Shown: positions 26,341-43,425 of the stretch, piece by piece | How positions within the stretch are numbered: position 1 is the stretch's first letter | Layout: every line of letters begins with the position of its first letter | Position numbers and translations under genes: made by a program | Notes under the pieces: generated by a model | Seen by the model: only the letters and a program-made list of their open reading frames with translations | What the model was told of the DNA's origin: nothing | Database searches by the model: none | Origin: Larimichthys crocea | Lineage: Eukaryota; Chordata; Actinopteri; Sciaenidae | NCBI RefSeq assembly: GCF_000972845.2 | Contig: NC_040018.1 | Coordinates: 911,632 to 975,631, forward strand | Direction of reading: 5' to 3' | Length of the DNA stretch: 64,000 bases

Positions 26341-27329
26341 TCTTGCCATTTTCTTTTGATTGTCTTCCTGCCAGCTGTGAGGTAGAGTAATTATCTTCTT
26401 TTAGCATCACTGCAGTTAAATTACCCAATTATAAAAAAGAACATCAAAATGGCTCTATTTTTTTCTCTAGAAGATACAGCATGTGCATGATTTGATTGTG
26501 TACGTTCACATTGCCTCCAGCATGTTTGTTGCATTAGCAGTTGCTTTTAATAACACAAACATAGACATAGAAACAAATTAGAATTTTTCAATTAGAGGAA
26601 ATACTCCTGATCGGGAAATGATTATATAAAAGTGATGTAAAAGGTTTAGGAAGGACAGTGGCATCATTTAATTGACAAATTATTGTATGAAAGTATTAAG
26701 TCACTGAACTGTAAAATTCATTATTCTTGTAAACTGTAACTTCTTTGCAGTTTTTGATGTTATGTTTTACATATTTATAAAGGCAATAAAGTAAAAAATA
26801 CATTATAAACCTGTTATAATGAGCAATTTATGAGAAAAAAAAGACTATTATTATAGCATTTTTGTGTGAAAAAACAATCTGCTAATTAATTAATCAGTTA
26901 ATCAGTCTCTTGTCATTCTTGCTCAGTTAAAGTAAGCAAAATAAATATGCAAACTTCTCTTGGATCTTGCAAGGTCATTGTTTTTCTGCATTCCAGAAAA
27001 AAAACAACTATTAATTGATTAAATTTAGATTAATCAATAATATAAATAATTATTAGATGGAGCCCTAATTAAATCTGAGTGATATGCAATAACTAAAGTC
27101 AAATTTGTGACCGAGTGTGAATATCTTTTTTTAAATAAATGCATCAAATCGAATAAAACACAGACTCATTATTAACCTTACTACTGAACCGAAATAAATG
27201 GCGTCGACTGAAATCAACATGATGAACAACAGTTAAGTCGATAATCAGAAGCAGCAGTGATGTGATGAGTCACATGACCATACTGGGGTCGGATATACTC
27301 ACTCTGTATATCCCCCCCTTCGGCAGATG

Positions 27330-27590
27330 TGTCACTGTGAGCTCAGACAGACCATCAGAGGAGTCCACCTCCTCCAGCAGCGCACAATGATCCAACTCTT
27401 GACCAGCTGTGGGTCGAATCCAAACGGATTAAATAAAGTCGTCTGTTCCTGAGAAGAAAAGCTGTTAAGTCTTTTTTTTTTGCAGCAGGAGTGTTCACAA
27501 GTTGAAGTTCCCATCGCGGGATCTGCCTGTCCTGGTTTGAGGGGATTCCCCTCAGTGTTCATCCACCAGCTCACCTGCACAAGCCAAACC
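27330..27590 (+). promoter_or_regulatory. prss23: Probable 5' untranslated region and promoter-proximal DNA of prss23
   Basis: The sequence becomes more GC-rich and leads into the short first coding exon. I see no clear TATA box. If transcription starts before 27387, an upstream ATG there would open a short reading frame ending at a TGA before the main start. The transcription start cannot be fixed from sequence alone. Confidence 0.4.
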
Positions 27591-29590
27591 ATGCGCTCCC
27601 GGGCTGCGCTCCCCCGGTAAGTCACCTCTATGCGTAAGAGATTTAGTCAGTAAGTTAGGAATAAAGAGAATGAAGTTATATAATTAAGTAATAAATGTAC
27701 ACTGTTATCCCCTTTGTTGATGTTTTGATGGATTAGAAAGTTAGTTAGTTACTCCCTCTAAATAGAGACAAATATGGCATTACATTAAACTACTGTATGT
27801 TTTATGAGTGGGAAAATGCAGATATGCCATTTTAAAGACTTCTTTAACATTTTCATATGACTCTTAATGGTAATATTGTAGTCCCGAATGTATTGAGAGA
27901 AAACATCAAGACAATGGTGTGAGTGTGTTTAAGATACCAAACTATATTGCAAGTATCACCCTTAACCCATTTAAAAAAATGCAACAAAATGTTACGTAGC
28001 CACTCTTGCAGGCTCAAGGCCAATCCCTCAGGCCAGTTTAGGAATGTTCCATCGAAGCCTAGTAAGACCTGATCTTTGCCCCCGTCTGTCATATTTGTAG
28101 CATAGAAAACAAAGTACACAGCTGCCAAATTCCAGCTCAGATAAAAAAAAAAAATAAAAAAAAAAAAGTTCACGTTGCTCTCCCTCAGCTCCCATGCTTG
28201 AAATTGTAAATCCATGATGCTGGTTTTAGGAATTTGTTTCTCATGCAGGCGTTAAAAGGGGACGCAAACATCTGGTCACATTTAACAGAACCACCTGAGG
28301 TCTGCAGAAATATTGGGTGTGACAGTGGATGATTCAGTGACTCTGATTCCAATGAGTCACAAGTCATCTTAAAAGTTAACCTGGTCTTTCCTTCTGTACA
28401 TCCACAGGTTTACTTCCCTCCTATTCCTCCTCTTCCTTCCCTCGGTTTTCTCCGCCTCCTCACGCCCCCAGTGGGTCCTACAACGTGTCCCTGTGGTCCT
28501 CCCACAGCAGACGGAGGCTCGACCAGCCCCTCATTTCCTGTCTCCGGCCCGCTTGGATGTCAGTTCCCCCTGTGACCCTGAATGCCACAAAAGAGCCCCT
28601 CGCCCGAGTTACTGGGACCTGCGGCGTCTTCTGGCCTATGAGACACTCCACTCTAATGGTCAACTTACTGAGACCGCAATTGGGATCTATGGCTACAGCC
28701 CCAGTTCGAACACCAGTCCGGCGTACTCCGCAGGGTCGTCTGGGAAGGCTGAACGGTCACATGTTAGGAGAAAGCGTCAGATCTTCGGCCACGATGGGCG
28801 TTTTAGCATTGCTGGGCAGGACTTCCTGCTTAAATTTCCATTTTCAGTGTCTGTCAAACTGTCCACTGGGTGTTCTGGTACATTGGTAGGGGACCGTCAT
28901 GTTCTCACAGCTGCTCATTGCGTGCATGATGGTAAAAACTATGTGAAAGGAGCCCAGAAGCTTCGGGTTGGGTTTCTTAAACCCAAGCAACGAGACACAC
29001 AGCAATCGTCCTTTTACCTTCGCTCCAACTTTACCAACCATGCTGAAGGTGGCGCTTCTCCCTACGCTCCACCAACCAACGACAAAATGAAGTTCCAGTG
29101 GATCAGAGCCAAGCGCACCCATGTTCCCAAAGGATGGATTAAAGGGAATGCTAATGACATTGGGATGGACTATGACTATGCTTTGCTTGAACTCAAAAAA
29201 CCCCACAAACGCCGCCACATGAAATTAGGAGTCAGCCCCCCGGCGCTGAGGCTGCCTGGTCGAAGAGTTCACTTCTCAGGATTTGATAATGACCGTCCGG
29301 GCCAGCTGGTGTATCGGTTCTGTCAGGCAGGCGAGGAGACACCCGACCTGCTGTACCAGCACTGTGATGCACAGCCTGGTGCCAGTGGATCAGGAGTCTA
29401 TGCTCGGATGTGGGATGGGCGGCGCCGACGCTGGGAGCGGAAGGTGATAGGTGTGTTTTCTGGGCATCAGTGGGTGGAACGACAAGGGTCATCTCAGGAA
29501 TTTAATGTAGCGGTGAGAGTAACACCTCTCAAATATGCTCAGATCTGCTATTGGATAAAAGGAAACTTTGTGGACTGCCGAGAGGGGTAA
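27591..29590 (+). CDS. prss23: Serine protease 23, secreted trypsin-like protease
   Basis: Coding exons are 27591-27616 and 28408-29590 (stop TAA), giving 402 residues; the human protein, as I recall it, has about 383. The short first exon supplies the ATG, and joining it in phase gives a signal peptide with a Leu/Phe-rich core at residues 12-23. A propeptide ends at RRKR (129-132), a furin-type site. The protease domain shows TAAHC with catalytic His179, DYALLEL with Asp265, and CDAQPGASGSG with Ser335; the usual GDSGG is GASGS, as in this family. The C-terminus, CYWIKGNFVDCREG, matches PRSS23 closely. The protein is expected to be secreted; its natural substrates are not well defined. Starting inside exon 2 would lose the signal peptide, so the ATG at 27591 is preferred. 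The donor at 27617 is a strong GTAAGT. Confidence 0.95.
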
Positions 29591-30359
29591 GGAAAAGGTG
29601 GAGACTAAGGATGACAGAGGGGTGTAGCCACAAAACCATAGGACCACTACATCCTCATAGATCATACTGCAATATTGGGGATACAAGAATCTACACTTTA
29701 CACCTGACTACTTGTAGCACTGACATAACATCGAGATAAGTTTTGTTTGTTACCCCCACACCAATATCAGACAAATCCAGTAATGACACTAAATTATGTA
29801 AACAGGGCGTGTTGGTTTAATTTCTGCTTTATTTTGTATTTTTACTCACACTTCTAAACTATGAAAAGGTTGGTGTTAACTGAGTAAATATGACATGTGG
29901 CTTTGCAGAACAGAAGGAGAATTATCCACTTCTTGGAACATTTATCTGGATAACAAAGTTATCCGGAAGATCATCAGATCTGGAACATGGACTGATGTAA
30001 AAACAGGCCCTTGGATTAAAAGGAGCAGGGCTGGGAAAACTGTTTTATTATGCATGATAGCCTTTTTTAATATTGTGCTAATACTAAAGATTGCAATGTT
30101 AAAACAAAAACAAAAAAACTCTTGAAGTTTTTCTACTGAAAATGATTTTTGTGGATGAATGTACGAGTCAGCTACCAAAGGTGCCAACAGTTTCTCTCCA
30201 AACCATCATGTAACTCCTCTCAGTGGACATGCTATTAGCTACAAGCTCAGAAACTAACAATGTTTTGGGAGAACATTCAATGTGTTACACAGAATGATAT
30301 TAAATGATTGCAGATGGCTATTGTCAAGGGTGCAGATTACACGTTATATGTTGAATGTT

Positions 30360-30378
30360 TAGCTCCCTCTGGTGGCAA
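30360..30378 (-). promoter_or_regulatory. CTCF-like motif
   Basis: TAGCTCCCTCTGGTGGCAA agrees at about 16 of 19 positions with the reverse complement of the usual CTCF consensus. It lies between two convergent genes. Similar words also occur inside dispersed fish repeats, so occupancy is uncertain. Confidence 0.4.
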
Positions 30379-32589
30379 AGACACAGCATTGCAGTCTACA
30401 ATGAGCATTATGTTGACTTAGCATAGACCTACATAAGCACTTTTTATTTTTCTCATTTAACATTTGTGAAATTGCATTATTTGAGTTTTAGAAACTGAAT
30501 ACTGTGGCAAACTTAATGAAATATACGCTTTGAAATAAGCAACTGTGTCCCATATTTCTTCTGGGCCTGCTTATACAACAACAACAACATCATCATCAGG
30601 CACACCACAATCTTTGCTTAAACACCATTTGTTTTATTTCAGATGTCAAAAAAAGCATTTTGAGAAATTCTGTGGGGAAAAATGAACACTGTAAAAAGCC
30701 GAAATATGAGGACCAGCTCCTATGACTTCTCCAGCACTGACACATCCATCAACAGGTACAACCAGGAGTCTGAAAGTGCATCCTGGGATATGGCACATAG
30801 AAAACGAACTCTGCGACTCCAATTTGACAACTTTTGTTATGAAGGGGGCATAGATTGACATAAACCTTACTTTAAACCGGTCTTCAAATTGCATGTAGGC
30901 TAGAGGAAGATCAAGTACATTTTGGTCAAGAGGTGATAGATTCTGAAATTTTCAAATCTCGTTTCTCATTTCTCCTTTTTTAGATGTGATCTTACGGGTT
31001 GGGCCCAAAGAAAGCAGACAAAAAATTTATGTCATTTGAGAAAAGACAACATTCTGACATAGAAGCAGGATTTAAAGCAAAACTTAAAATGTCTCCTTTG
31101 ACGCAACATGAAATCCATTAAAAACTGAAATTTCAGTGGTGGTAGCTGCTACCAACTACAAAAAAAAAAAAAAAAACACATGCCAATTATGTCAACAGTA
31201 TCACTCAGTTGAAAGATTTGCTACATTCAAAGGGATAATAACCGCAAACAAAACATAAGCACCGAGGAGCTGATTTAAGGTCAGAGTTTGCAAACAAAGC
31301 AGAATAATGGGCACATGTATGGCATTTGTGTATGATTCCTCACACTTCAGAGGCACAGAGCAGCGCCAGTGATCTAGATGTACACCGTACTGTACTGATT
31401 CATCTCAACAGTACTTCCCTCCGCCTCCTTTACACTCAACCTGAAACCTGACAGAAGCAGTCAATGTGAAGTTCACAACAGCACATGAAATATTAATTCT
31501 CAGACTTTGTAATCCTGCTACAAAAGGCTCATCTGTTCAAGTTTTTATTGATTTCTATTTGAATACAGGCCAGTTGATCAGCCTGGCAATAATCCTTTAA
31601 CACTGCCTGAAGTTATGCACTCACTGCAATCAAAGCAGGTGAAGGAGAGGAGGCTCACAGAGGAAAAGGATGTTCAACAAGTGTGACTAAACAGAAAGGC
31701 AACAACATGAAAGGCCACCTGTTTGTAACACCATTGTGGTAACTGAGAATACATGAACTGGTAATGAGATGTCTTTTCCCCTCCAGCTGTCTTCACCCTT
31801 TGATTTTCTCCACTCATGGAAATGTCACTATCAAAACAGCCTCTGCTGTAAAATCCATATGGGAGCGTGATGACATATTTGCAGTGATAAAAAGGGTTAG
31901 GGTCCTGGGACGTACCAATATAAATCTTTATTATTAACCACATTCGTTCGGTTATCTACATCCAATCCACAAAGAGATGGACCTCATGTGATCTGGTCCT
32001 CAATCCCATTCAGGCACCAAAATGGAATAAAAATAAACAGTGACTGGGTATGAAACAGAAATGAATCAGAGGATTTCAGCATGTCAGTGTGGTCCGACAT
32101 CAACAAGTTTTTTTTTTTTTTACTTTAAATCACCTGGTTACAGCAGCAGCCCTTCAAACAGAGCCTAACCAGGATAGACAGGGCTGTACGACCAGATAAC
32201 GTCACCCAGGATCATTTTTAGGTATGCTTTGAATTTAAGGATGCCAATAATATCTCCAGTCCCTTCACACCTGTCAAAACCCTGGTGTACGTTTGTTAAG
32301 ACTGATGCTGTAACTGCCCTGCAGAGAGCCATTAATGAGAAACAAGAAGACACTGATAGTGAAACACAGTAATGAGGAAGAATACAGCATTCTCTGCAGA
32401 GGCAGTGGACAAGAGTACCTAAGGTGTTTTTTTTTTTTCTCCTACAGACTGATAGTCAGTTAGTGGGAAAGTTTTTATTCCACTTGGTGGTATAAAAAAA
32501 AAAGAAAAAAGAAGAAAAACCCAGTGAGGCCCTACTTAAAGCAAAAGAAAAACAATTGAGAAATACATAATTTGCTTTCTTGCTGCAAG

Positions 32590-33055
32590 TTAAATGTGAA
32601 AAGCTATACTTCTCTCATATCTGCCCAAGCTACTTTAAGGTTATGCAAACAAAATTGGCCAATCAGCACCTGTAAGGTCACTAATTAGCTCAATATCTTC
32701 TTCTTCTCTTATTTTCTGGTTTATGGTGGGTAATATGCCAGAGCATTTCTATTGGCCAGGCACAGTAACTTACTGGAGCCTCTGTGGTTGCCAAGCGACG
32801 GCTCGGAGACAAGAAATAATCCAGCACGTAACCCCCCTGTAAAATGACAATCTGTCATTTGTGTTAGACTTAAACAAAAAGGAGAGACAGCGTGTTAATT
32901 GGTGAGTTTTAGAGCTGCTGGTAGGAAGATGCTGGACAGAGTTTGGGTAAGTTAAACATTAAGCTTGCTGTGGTCTTCATGTCGTATCTCCGCATTTAAC
33001 TCTCCACCAGAAAGCAAACAGACGCCTTTCCCAAAATGTTGAACTATTGCTTTAA
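32590..33055 (-). repeat. Dispersed teleost repeat, copy 3 of 3 (inverted)
   Basis: In minus orientation it begins with AAAGCAATAGTTCAACATTT, matching the start of the copy at 23085. It shares the words for TTTAAGTCTAACACAAATGA and GGTTGCC. The plus strand includes GGTTGCCAAGCGACGGCTCG and ATAATCCAGCACGTAACCCC, typical of the middle of this element in other fish. Confidence 0.6.
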
Positions 33056-33578
33056 AAATCAGCAGTGAAAACATGCCGAGCAGTGACAAGTTGTGTCAGT
33101 GTCACTGGCTCTAGAGCCTCAGGATTGAAGCAGAACAGCCCAATCAGGATTCAAGGATCTCAGGCACAACTCCTTCCACTGCTCTGAATCACTCGTCTGG
33201 TTGAACTGACAGTCAGAAGCCAAGTCCGCTCTGTGATTGGCCACCTGCACTTAAAATATCTTTGGTGAAAGTCACCTCCTGACATTCCCTGACTTCCTTG
33301 TCGCCTAGCAACAACATAACACAACATGCTAAAGTCGTCAGCGTGGTAATGCCCAGCGTAACTCGAAATAGTATACAAAATAAAAATATTCTTTTAAATA
33401 GGTATATATAAACATTGCATTAAAAATAGAACCGTATCAAAACACGATTATGAGTTCACAGTCTGTCCCTTAACCCCCAAGAATGAGCGCCAAATCAACC
33501 CTCTGGTCTTGCCCAGACCTCCACCCATCTCCCCTCCACTTCCAGAGTTCGTAGGTGAGGTCTCACTGTGCAGAGCCT

Positions 33579-39033
<5,455 letters not shown>

Positions 39034-40666
39034 GGTCGCCAGTTACCGTGGCAAGCACGGACGCCGCCCACCAACCAACAGCCGCTGGGACTGCTCTCGT
39101 TCTCCTCAATGAGCCACCATGTACAGCCAGGCCACTGTGGAGGAAGCCAAAAAACAAAACACAAAAACACTGAGTCAGAACAAGAACAAGTAAACTGATT
39201 ATGAAAACCAAAATTCAGGTAGAACAGAAAGAAAAACAAACCTGAGGCTTAATCAACATTTACAAGACTACAGAAGAGTACCCCAGAGTCAAACAATTAG
39301 AGTGTAGGTCTGTCCCGAGGTATTTACTTTACACACACCACAAGTAATTATGTTAATTTGAGAAAGATTACTAGAGCACAGCACAGATGCTCCAGTTTTT
39401 CAATGAGCTGGTTCTCAGTTCTGTTTTATTTGCCACCTTTCCAGGTGTTATTGAATTTTTCTTCACTGTCCCAATCGAAATTTATCTATCTGCGTTATCA
39501 CAAAATGCCTCATCATCAGATATCTGAAAGGAGAAATTGGTAATGCTGCAGTTTCTAATACTACCAGGCTTAAAACATATAACAAACAAATCCTGACCCC
39601 TGTTAAATGATTTAGATTAAGCTCACAGAGCCGTGTGTGTGCCCTTGAAAAAGCCACAACAACATCCACCTGTGAAATAACTTTACTAGGTCAAACTGGT
39701 TTGGTGTGAAATCTAATTTGTTTTCAGCATGAGTATCTGCTGCACTTTGAAATATATACATATGTACACGTCACAGAGTAAAGAGGCAAAAAGATGGAAA
39801 TCCTGTTGGACTTGTTTGGCACCGTTTTGATCAGTCCTTATCAAAACCTACTTTGGGTAAAACACACTTGACATGTTATCGTGACACAAACCATGTCAGC
39901 GGTACGTTTCTCACAGGAGTTTCTTTTTTTTTAAAATTTCGTGGGGTTGGTGAGACATCCATATCCTGATGAATCTTGTTTCATAAATCAATTTATTTAG
40001 TAGATGATAGCATGAAAACAACAGACACACAAAATATGGCATTTCTTTGAGTTATGGACAAAACAAGTTCTTGTATGCTTTGGAAATAAAACTCTTCTTC
40101 TAATATTCTAAAATGATACAGTTGAATAAGCACCTCTCTGGAAGTTTCACCAATGCTAACCACAGTAGAGAACCTTCCCGAAGCTTTTCCTGGTGCTTCT
40201 CTGCTCTCCTGGCTACTGCCAACGCTGCTTAACAAAGCAAACAGAGCCGTCATCAAACCACCCAGATTATCAGGACTGTTTTTATGCGGTGAGCTAAAGA
40301 AACGCGGAGGGAAACCTGCACATGTTTCAAGAGGTGATGACAAATTCCAAGTGTGTGTCTTCACTCAATCATTCAACAGCTAACATATCTCAGAGACAGT
40401 TGAATACTGACACTATCTAAAGGAACACATTTCAAACTATTCTCGTAACAGACCTCCTGCACAACCTATTTTATGTTGTCGTAGCTGTAAATAAGACGGC
40501 TCTTCTCCATTTCAGGTATGCCGGTGAGCCACTGACACACCTAACTGGAATGCAGCCACTAATTATATGGCTATTGATGGATATTCTCCTGCTGCCTCAT
40601 CTCAAATCAGCCAATTAATGTCACACTCAAAATGTTTGGAAATATATGACAACTCTATCCTCATAG

Positions 40667-40833
40667 ATCAAATAATAATAATCCAGATGTGGAAGGTTTT
40701 AAATAATTTATCACAAAGATGTACGATATTTTTTATTCCTCAGAACTTTTGCATCACTGTGTGTGAGGTTTTAAGTCCAAACATATGTAAATGTAATTAA
40801 TGCACTGTGTAGTCCTAAAACACAGTTGTTTAG
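40667..40833 (+). repeat. Direct repeat flanking the tmem39a promoter, copy A
   Basis: It shares near-identical words with 43189-43342, in order: AATCCAGATGTGGAAGGTT, AATAATTTATCACAAAGATG, TTTTTTATTCCTCAGAACTT and AAAACACAGTTGT. The copies differ by a few substitutions and small deletions. Confidence 0.9.
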
Positions 40834-40936
40834 ATTTATTAGATTGGGCTGTTTAAGTGTTTGTGTTGATTTTTGCAGGGGCAACTTTGCACTTCTACAA
40901 AATATGGAAAAGACACACGAAGTGTAGGCAGACAGA

Positions 40937-40937
40937 A

Positions 40938-40983
<46 letters not shown>

Positions 40984-41060
40984 CAACTTTAACTTTATTT
41001 ATTTATATAGCACCTTTCATACTGAATTGTAGCCCAAAGTGCTTCACAGAACAGAACAGT
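40937..41060. repeat. (TG)n microsatellite plus LINE-like tail
   Basis: About 22 TG units are followed by TTTATTTATATAGCACCTTT and CCAAAGTGCTTCACAGAACA, a phrase seen at the ends of many teleost LINE copies. Confidence 0.7.
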
Positions 41061-41964
41061 ATCGTGTAACAAAGTTTCCCAGCCATATTCAAAACGGGGA
41101 TGTTGCAGTTTACATGACAGCAATTTTAATAACTGACCACACATTTGCAAAACGTGGACACATCTGCAGTTTAAAGCCACTCGAATGTGAGGCACATTTT
41201 CTCTGTTTTAGGTCACTGTTAATAGAGATTTTTTTAAATTTTAGATGTACTAATGATGAAAATCATCATTAAGCTGCAGCCTATTTATGTTTCACACGCA
41301 CCACAGAGCAGATTTATTTAAACTGGAAGTTAAATCACAACTAAAATCCTGAAGTGTGCTAGTGCACTCCTCAAATAAATGATTTGTGCAGACCAACACG
41401 TTTGCAATATTAATTAACATTATTATCACTATTAAATCAATGTTCCACTATGTTAGTTTATCTGTGCAGCCTTAGGTTGAAAATCTGATATTTTGTTAGT
41501 ACTTCTGAATGATCGTATCATATCGATTTAAACATGAAGTTTGGATACTTTTGACAAAATGACATGGTAGCCACATGATGGTAGAATTGAATAAATTGAC
41601 TATTACAACTATTTTGGAAACTATATATGTATATAAAAAAATCATTTTTTGTAAAGATACACCATATTTTCTTGTTAATGGTTCACAAATGTGAGGATTT
41701 GCTCCTGTTCTTCAGGTTTATGTGATACAGGAAACTAGATATATTTGAATTAAATACATTTATCATAACATTTAAGTGTCCCATTAAATAACTTTGAAGA
41801 AAATTAATCTTCAAGGCTCCTTAAAGCGAAAACACCCGAGGCAGATAACATCCAACCTATTTGAATATCTGCGTTTGCTTTATGCTGACAAAAACTTAGG
41901 ATGGATCTGACACTGCAGCTCCCATATTAAACTCTATTAAAAGTCACTGTTCAACAGGAAACAC

Positions 41965-42027
<63 letters not shown>
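41965..42027. repeat. (GATA)n microsatellite
   Basis: About 15 perfect GATA/ATAG units. The complementary TATC run lies at 43343, on the other side of the tmem39a promoter. Confidence 0.95.
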
Positions 42028-42513
42028 TCTGCAAACTCACACACCACAGGGGACCACAATTACAGTTTAAATGTCAAAAGTAAAAACAGGAACTGTAAGA
42101 AAGAGAAATTAACCACAAGTTGGATGGATTGCAGGATGGCATTTTGTGGAAGTGCAACACGTTTCTAGTTTCCTTTTTTTTTAATTTTTTAAAGTGTTTT
42201 TAAAAAACACAAAGTGACCAAGAAGCGGGAGAAATGTGTTTGAAAACTGTTGAGACTTATTAAAGCGGGGCAGTTTGTTAGGAGGTGGGTTTTTTAAATG
42301 GTTGCACAGACTTGCTAAGACATGCACTGAAGCTGCCTGCCTGTCAGAAACATGACATCAGGCAGCGTTCACTGTCATTTTGTCCACAAGCGGAAACTTG
42401 GAGACACACTTTAACAAAAACAAAACAAAACAAATGTTGCACTGAGCTCGCGGCTGGCTCAATCAAAGCTAGTTTTTTTTTATTTTCTAAGAAGCAGACA
42501 CAGTTTACTCACA

Positions 42514-42860
42514 CAGCATACGAAGGGGTGCACTGGACGAGGATGCATCAGTCAGTTGTGTGTCTTCCAGTCTGACGAGTCCAGACAGCACCGAGCATTT
42601 CTTCGCCCTCCCAGCTTCAATGTGCCCGACTGCGCCGCTGCGGCGACGGGCTACGGCGGCGCCGGTGATGCTGGACGGTCCGCTTTCTCTCCGGTTGAAC
42701 CGCGATAAGAGCAGCTTTTAAAAAGTTAGCACCAGGAGCTTCCAGGAGCAACAGTGTAAAATGCGTTTCACGGAGACCGACGTGGCAGACCCGCACCTCC
42801 TCTCGCTGCGGGCGTCATCAGCGCGCGACTTAAAACAAGGACCGCACATGCACATGCGCA
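42514..42860 (-). promoter_or_regulatory. tmem39a: CpG-rich promoter and non-coding first exon of tmem39a
   Basis: This is the most CpG-dense stretch of the window, around 42560-42840, with words such as CTGCGCCGCTGCGGCGACGG. On the minus strand a GTGAGT donor at 42512-42507 would end a non-coding first exon that splices to the acceptor at 39135, just upstream of the start codon exon. An NRF1-like word (CATGCGCAG) lies near 42852. The position, CpG content and donor agree with a housekeeping promoter. The exact transcription start is not determined. Confidence 0.65.
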
Positions 42861-43188
42861 GTTTGACGAAAACAGACGGCTGGTCTGGAGTCAGTGTTGG
42901 CTTCATTCATGATTTTGAATTATTAATTAACCAGTGTGTCACTCTTCTTTATATTATTTCTTTATAACTGCAACGTCTATAATCGTTTTAATGCATTTTT
43001 TTTTAAATTAATTATTTATTTTTAAATTCCTCTGTACATACTTAAATCCTGTGCAAATGTTTCATTTTGCTACAAATGTTTAATCTCTCTGTACATCTTT
43101 AAATTGAGATCTATCTCAGGTTAACGTATGGATACTGTGTTAGAAGTTATGTATGTTCAATGGATGCATGCATTTCCTTTGGGATCAA

Positions 43189-43342
43189 TAAATCAAATAA
43201 TAATCCAGATGTGGAAGGTTATAAATAATTTATCACAAAGATGTATTATATTTTTTATTCCTCAGAACTTTTGCATCACTGTGTAGGCTTTAAGTCCAAA
43301 CATATGTAAATGTAATCAATGCACAGTCTTAAAACACAGTTG
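43189..43342 (+). repeat. Direct repeat flanking the tmem39a promoter, copy B
   Basis: The partner of copy A at 40667. Its right end runs directly into the TATC microsatellite, and its left end abuts a LINE-like 3' tail. Confidence 0.9.
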
Positions 43343-43424
<82 letters not shown>

Positions 43425-43425
43425 G
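43343..43425. repeat. (TATC)n microsatellite
   Basis: About 20 perfect TATC units, ending in TATCGATTTG. Confidence 0.95.

Larger units (their letters stand above)
12430..27320. other. Gene-poor interval before prss23
   Basis: I found no exon that I could support on either strand in roughly 15 kb. The recognisable contents are old repeats (separate entries) and microsatellites, including a short GT run near 13443. The interval may hold regulatory DNA for ccdc81 or prss23, but nothing in a single sequence shows this. Confidence 0.55.
29591..33578. other. Convergent intergenic region between prss23 and tmem39a
   Basis: It contains the 3' untranslated regions of two converging genes and old repeats. 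Simple tracts include a CAACAACATCATCATC stretch near 30579, a poly-A run near 31160 and poly-T runs near 32108 and 32428. No exon was found. A CTCF-like motif (30360) and an inverted dispersed repeat (32590) are listed separately. Confidence 0.6.
39135..42513 (-). other. Long first intron of tmem39a
   Basis: It runs from a GTGAGT donor at 42512 to the acceptor at 39135. No other exon was recognised; open frames near 40.0-40.4 kb have no family resemblance or splice support. It holds microsatellites, a LINE-like tail and one copy of a direct repeat (separate entries). Confidence 0.6.

Noticed and set aside
28485..28889. 134-codon plus-strand frame overlapping prss23
   Set aside because: It is a shadow of the prss23 protease frame; the true frame carries the signal peptide, furin site and catalytic triad.
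39993..40364. 123-codon minus-strand frame in tmem39a intron 1
   Set aside because: No recognisable domain, no matched splice sites, AT-rich ends; treated as chance.
43343..43425. Regular short repeat considered as a CRISPR-like array
   Set aside because: It is a perfect tetranucleotide microsatellite with no spacers, in a vertebrate genome.
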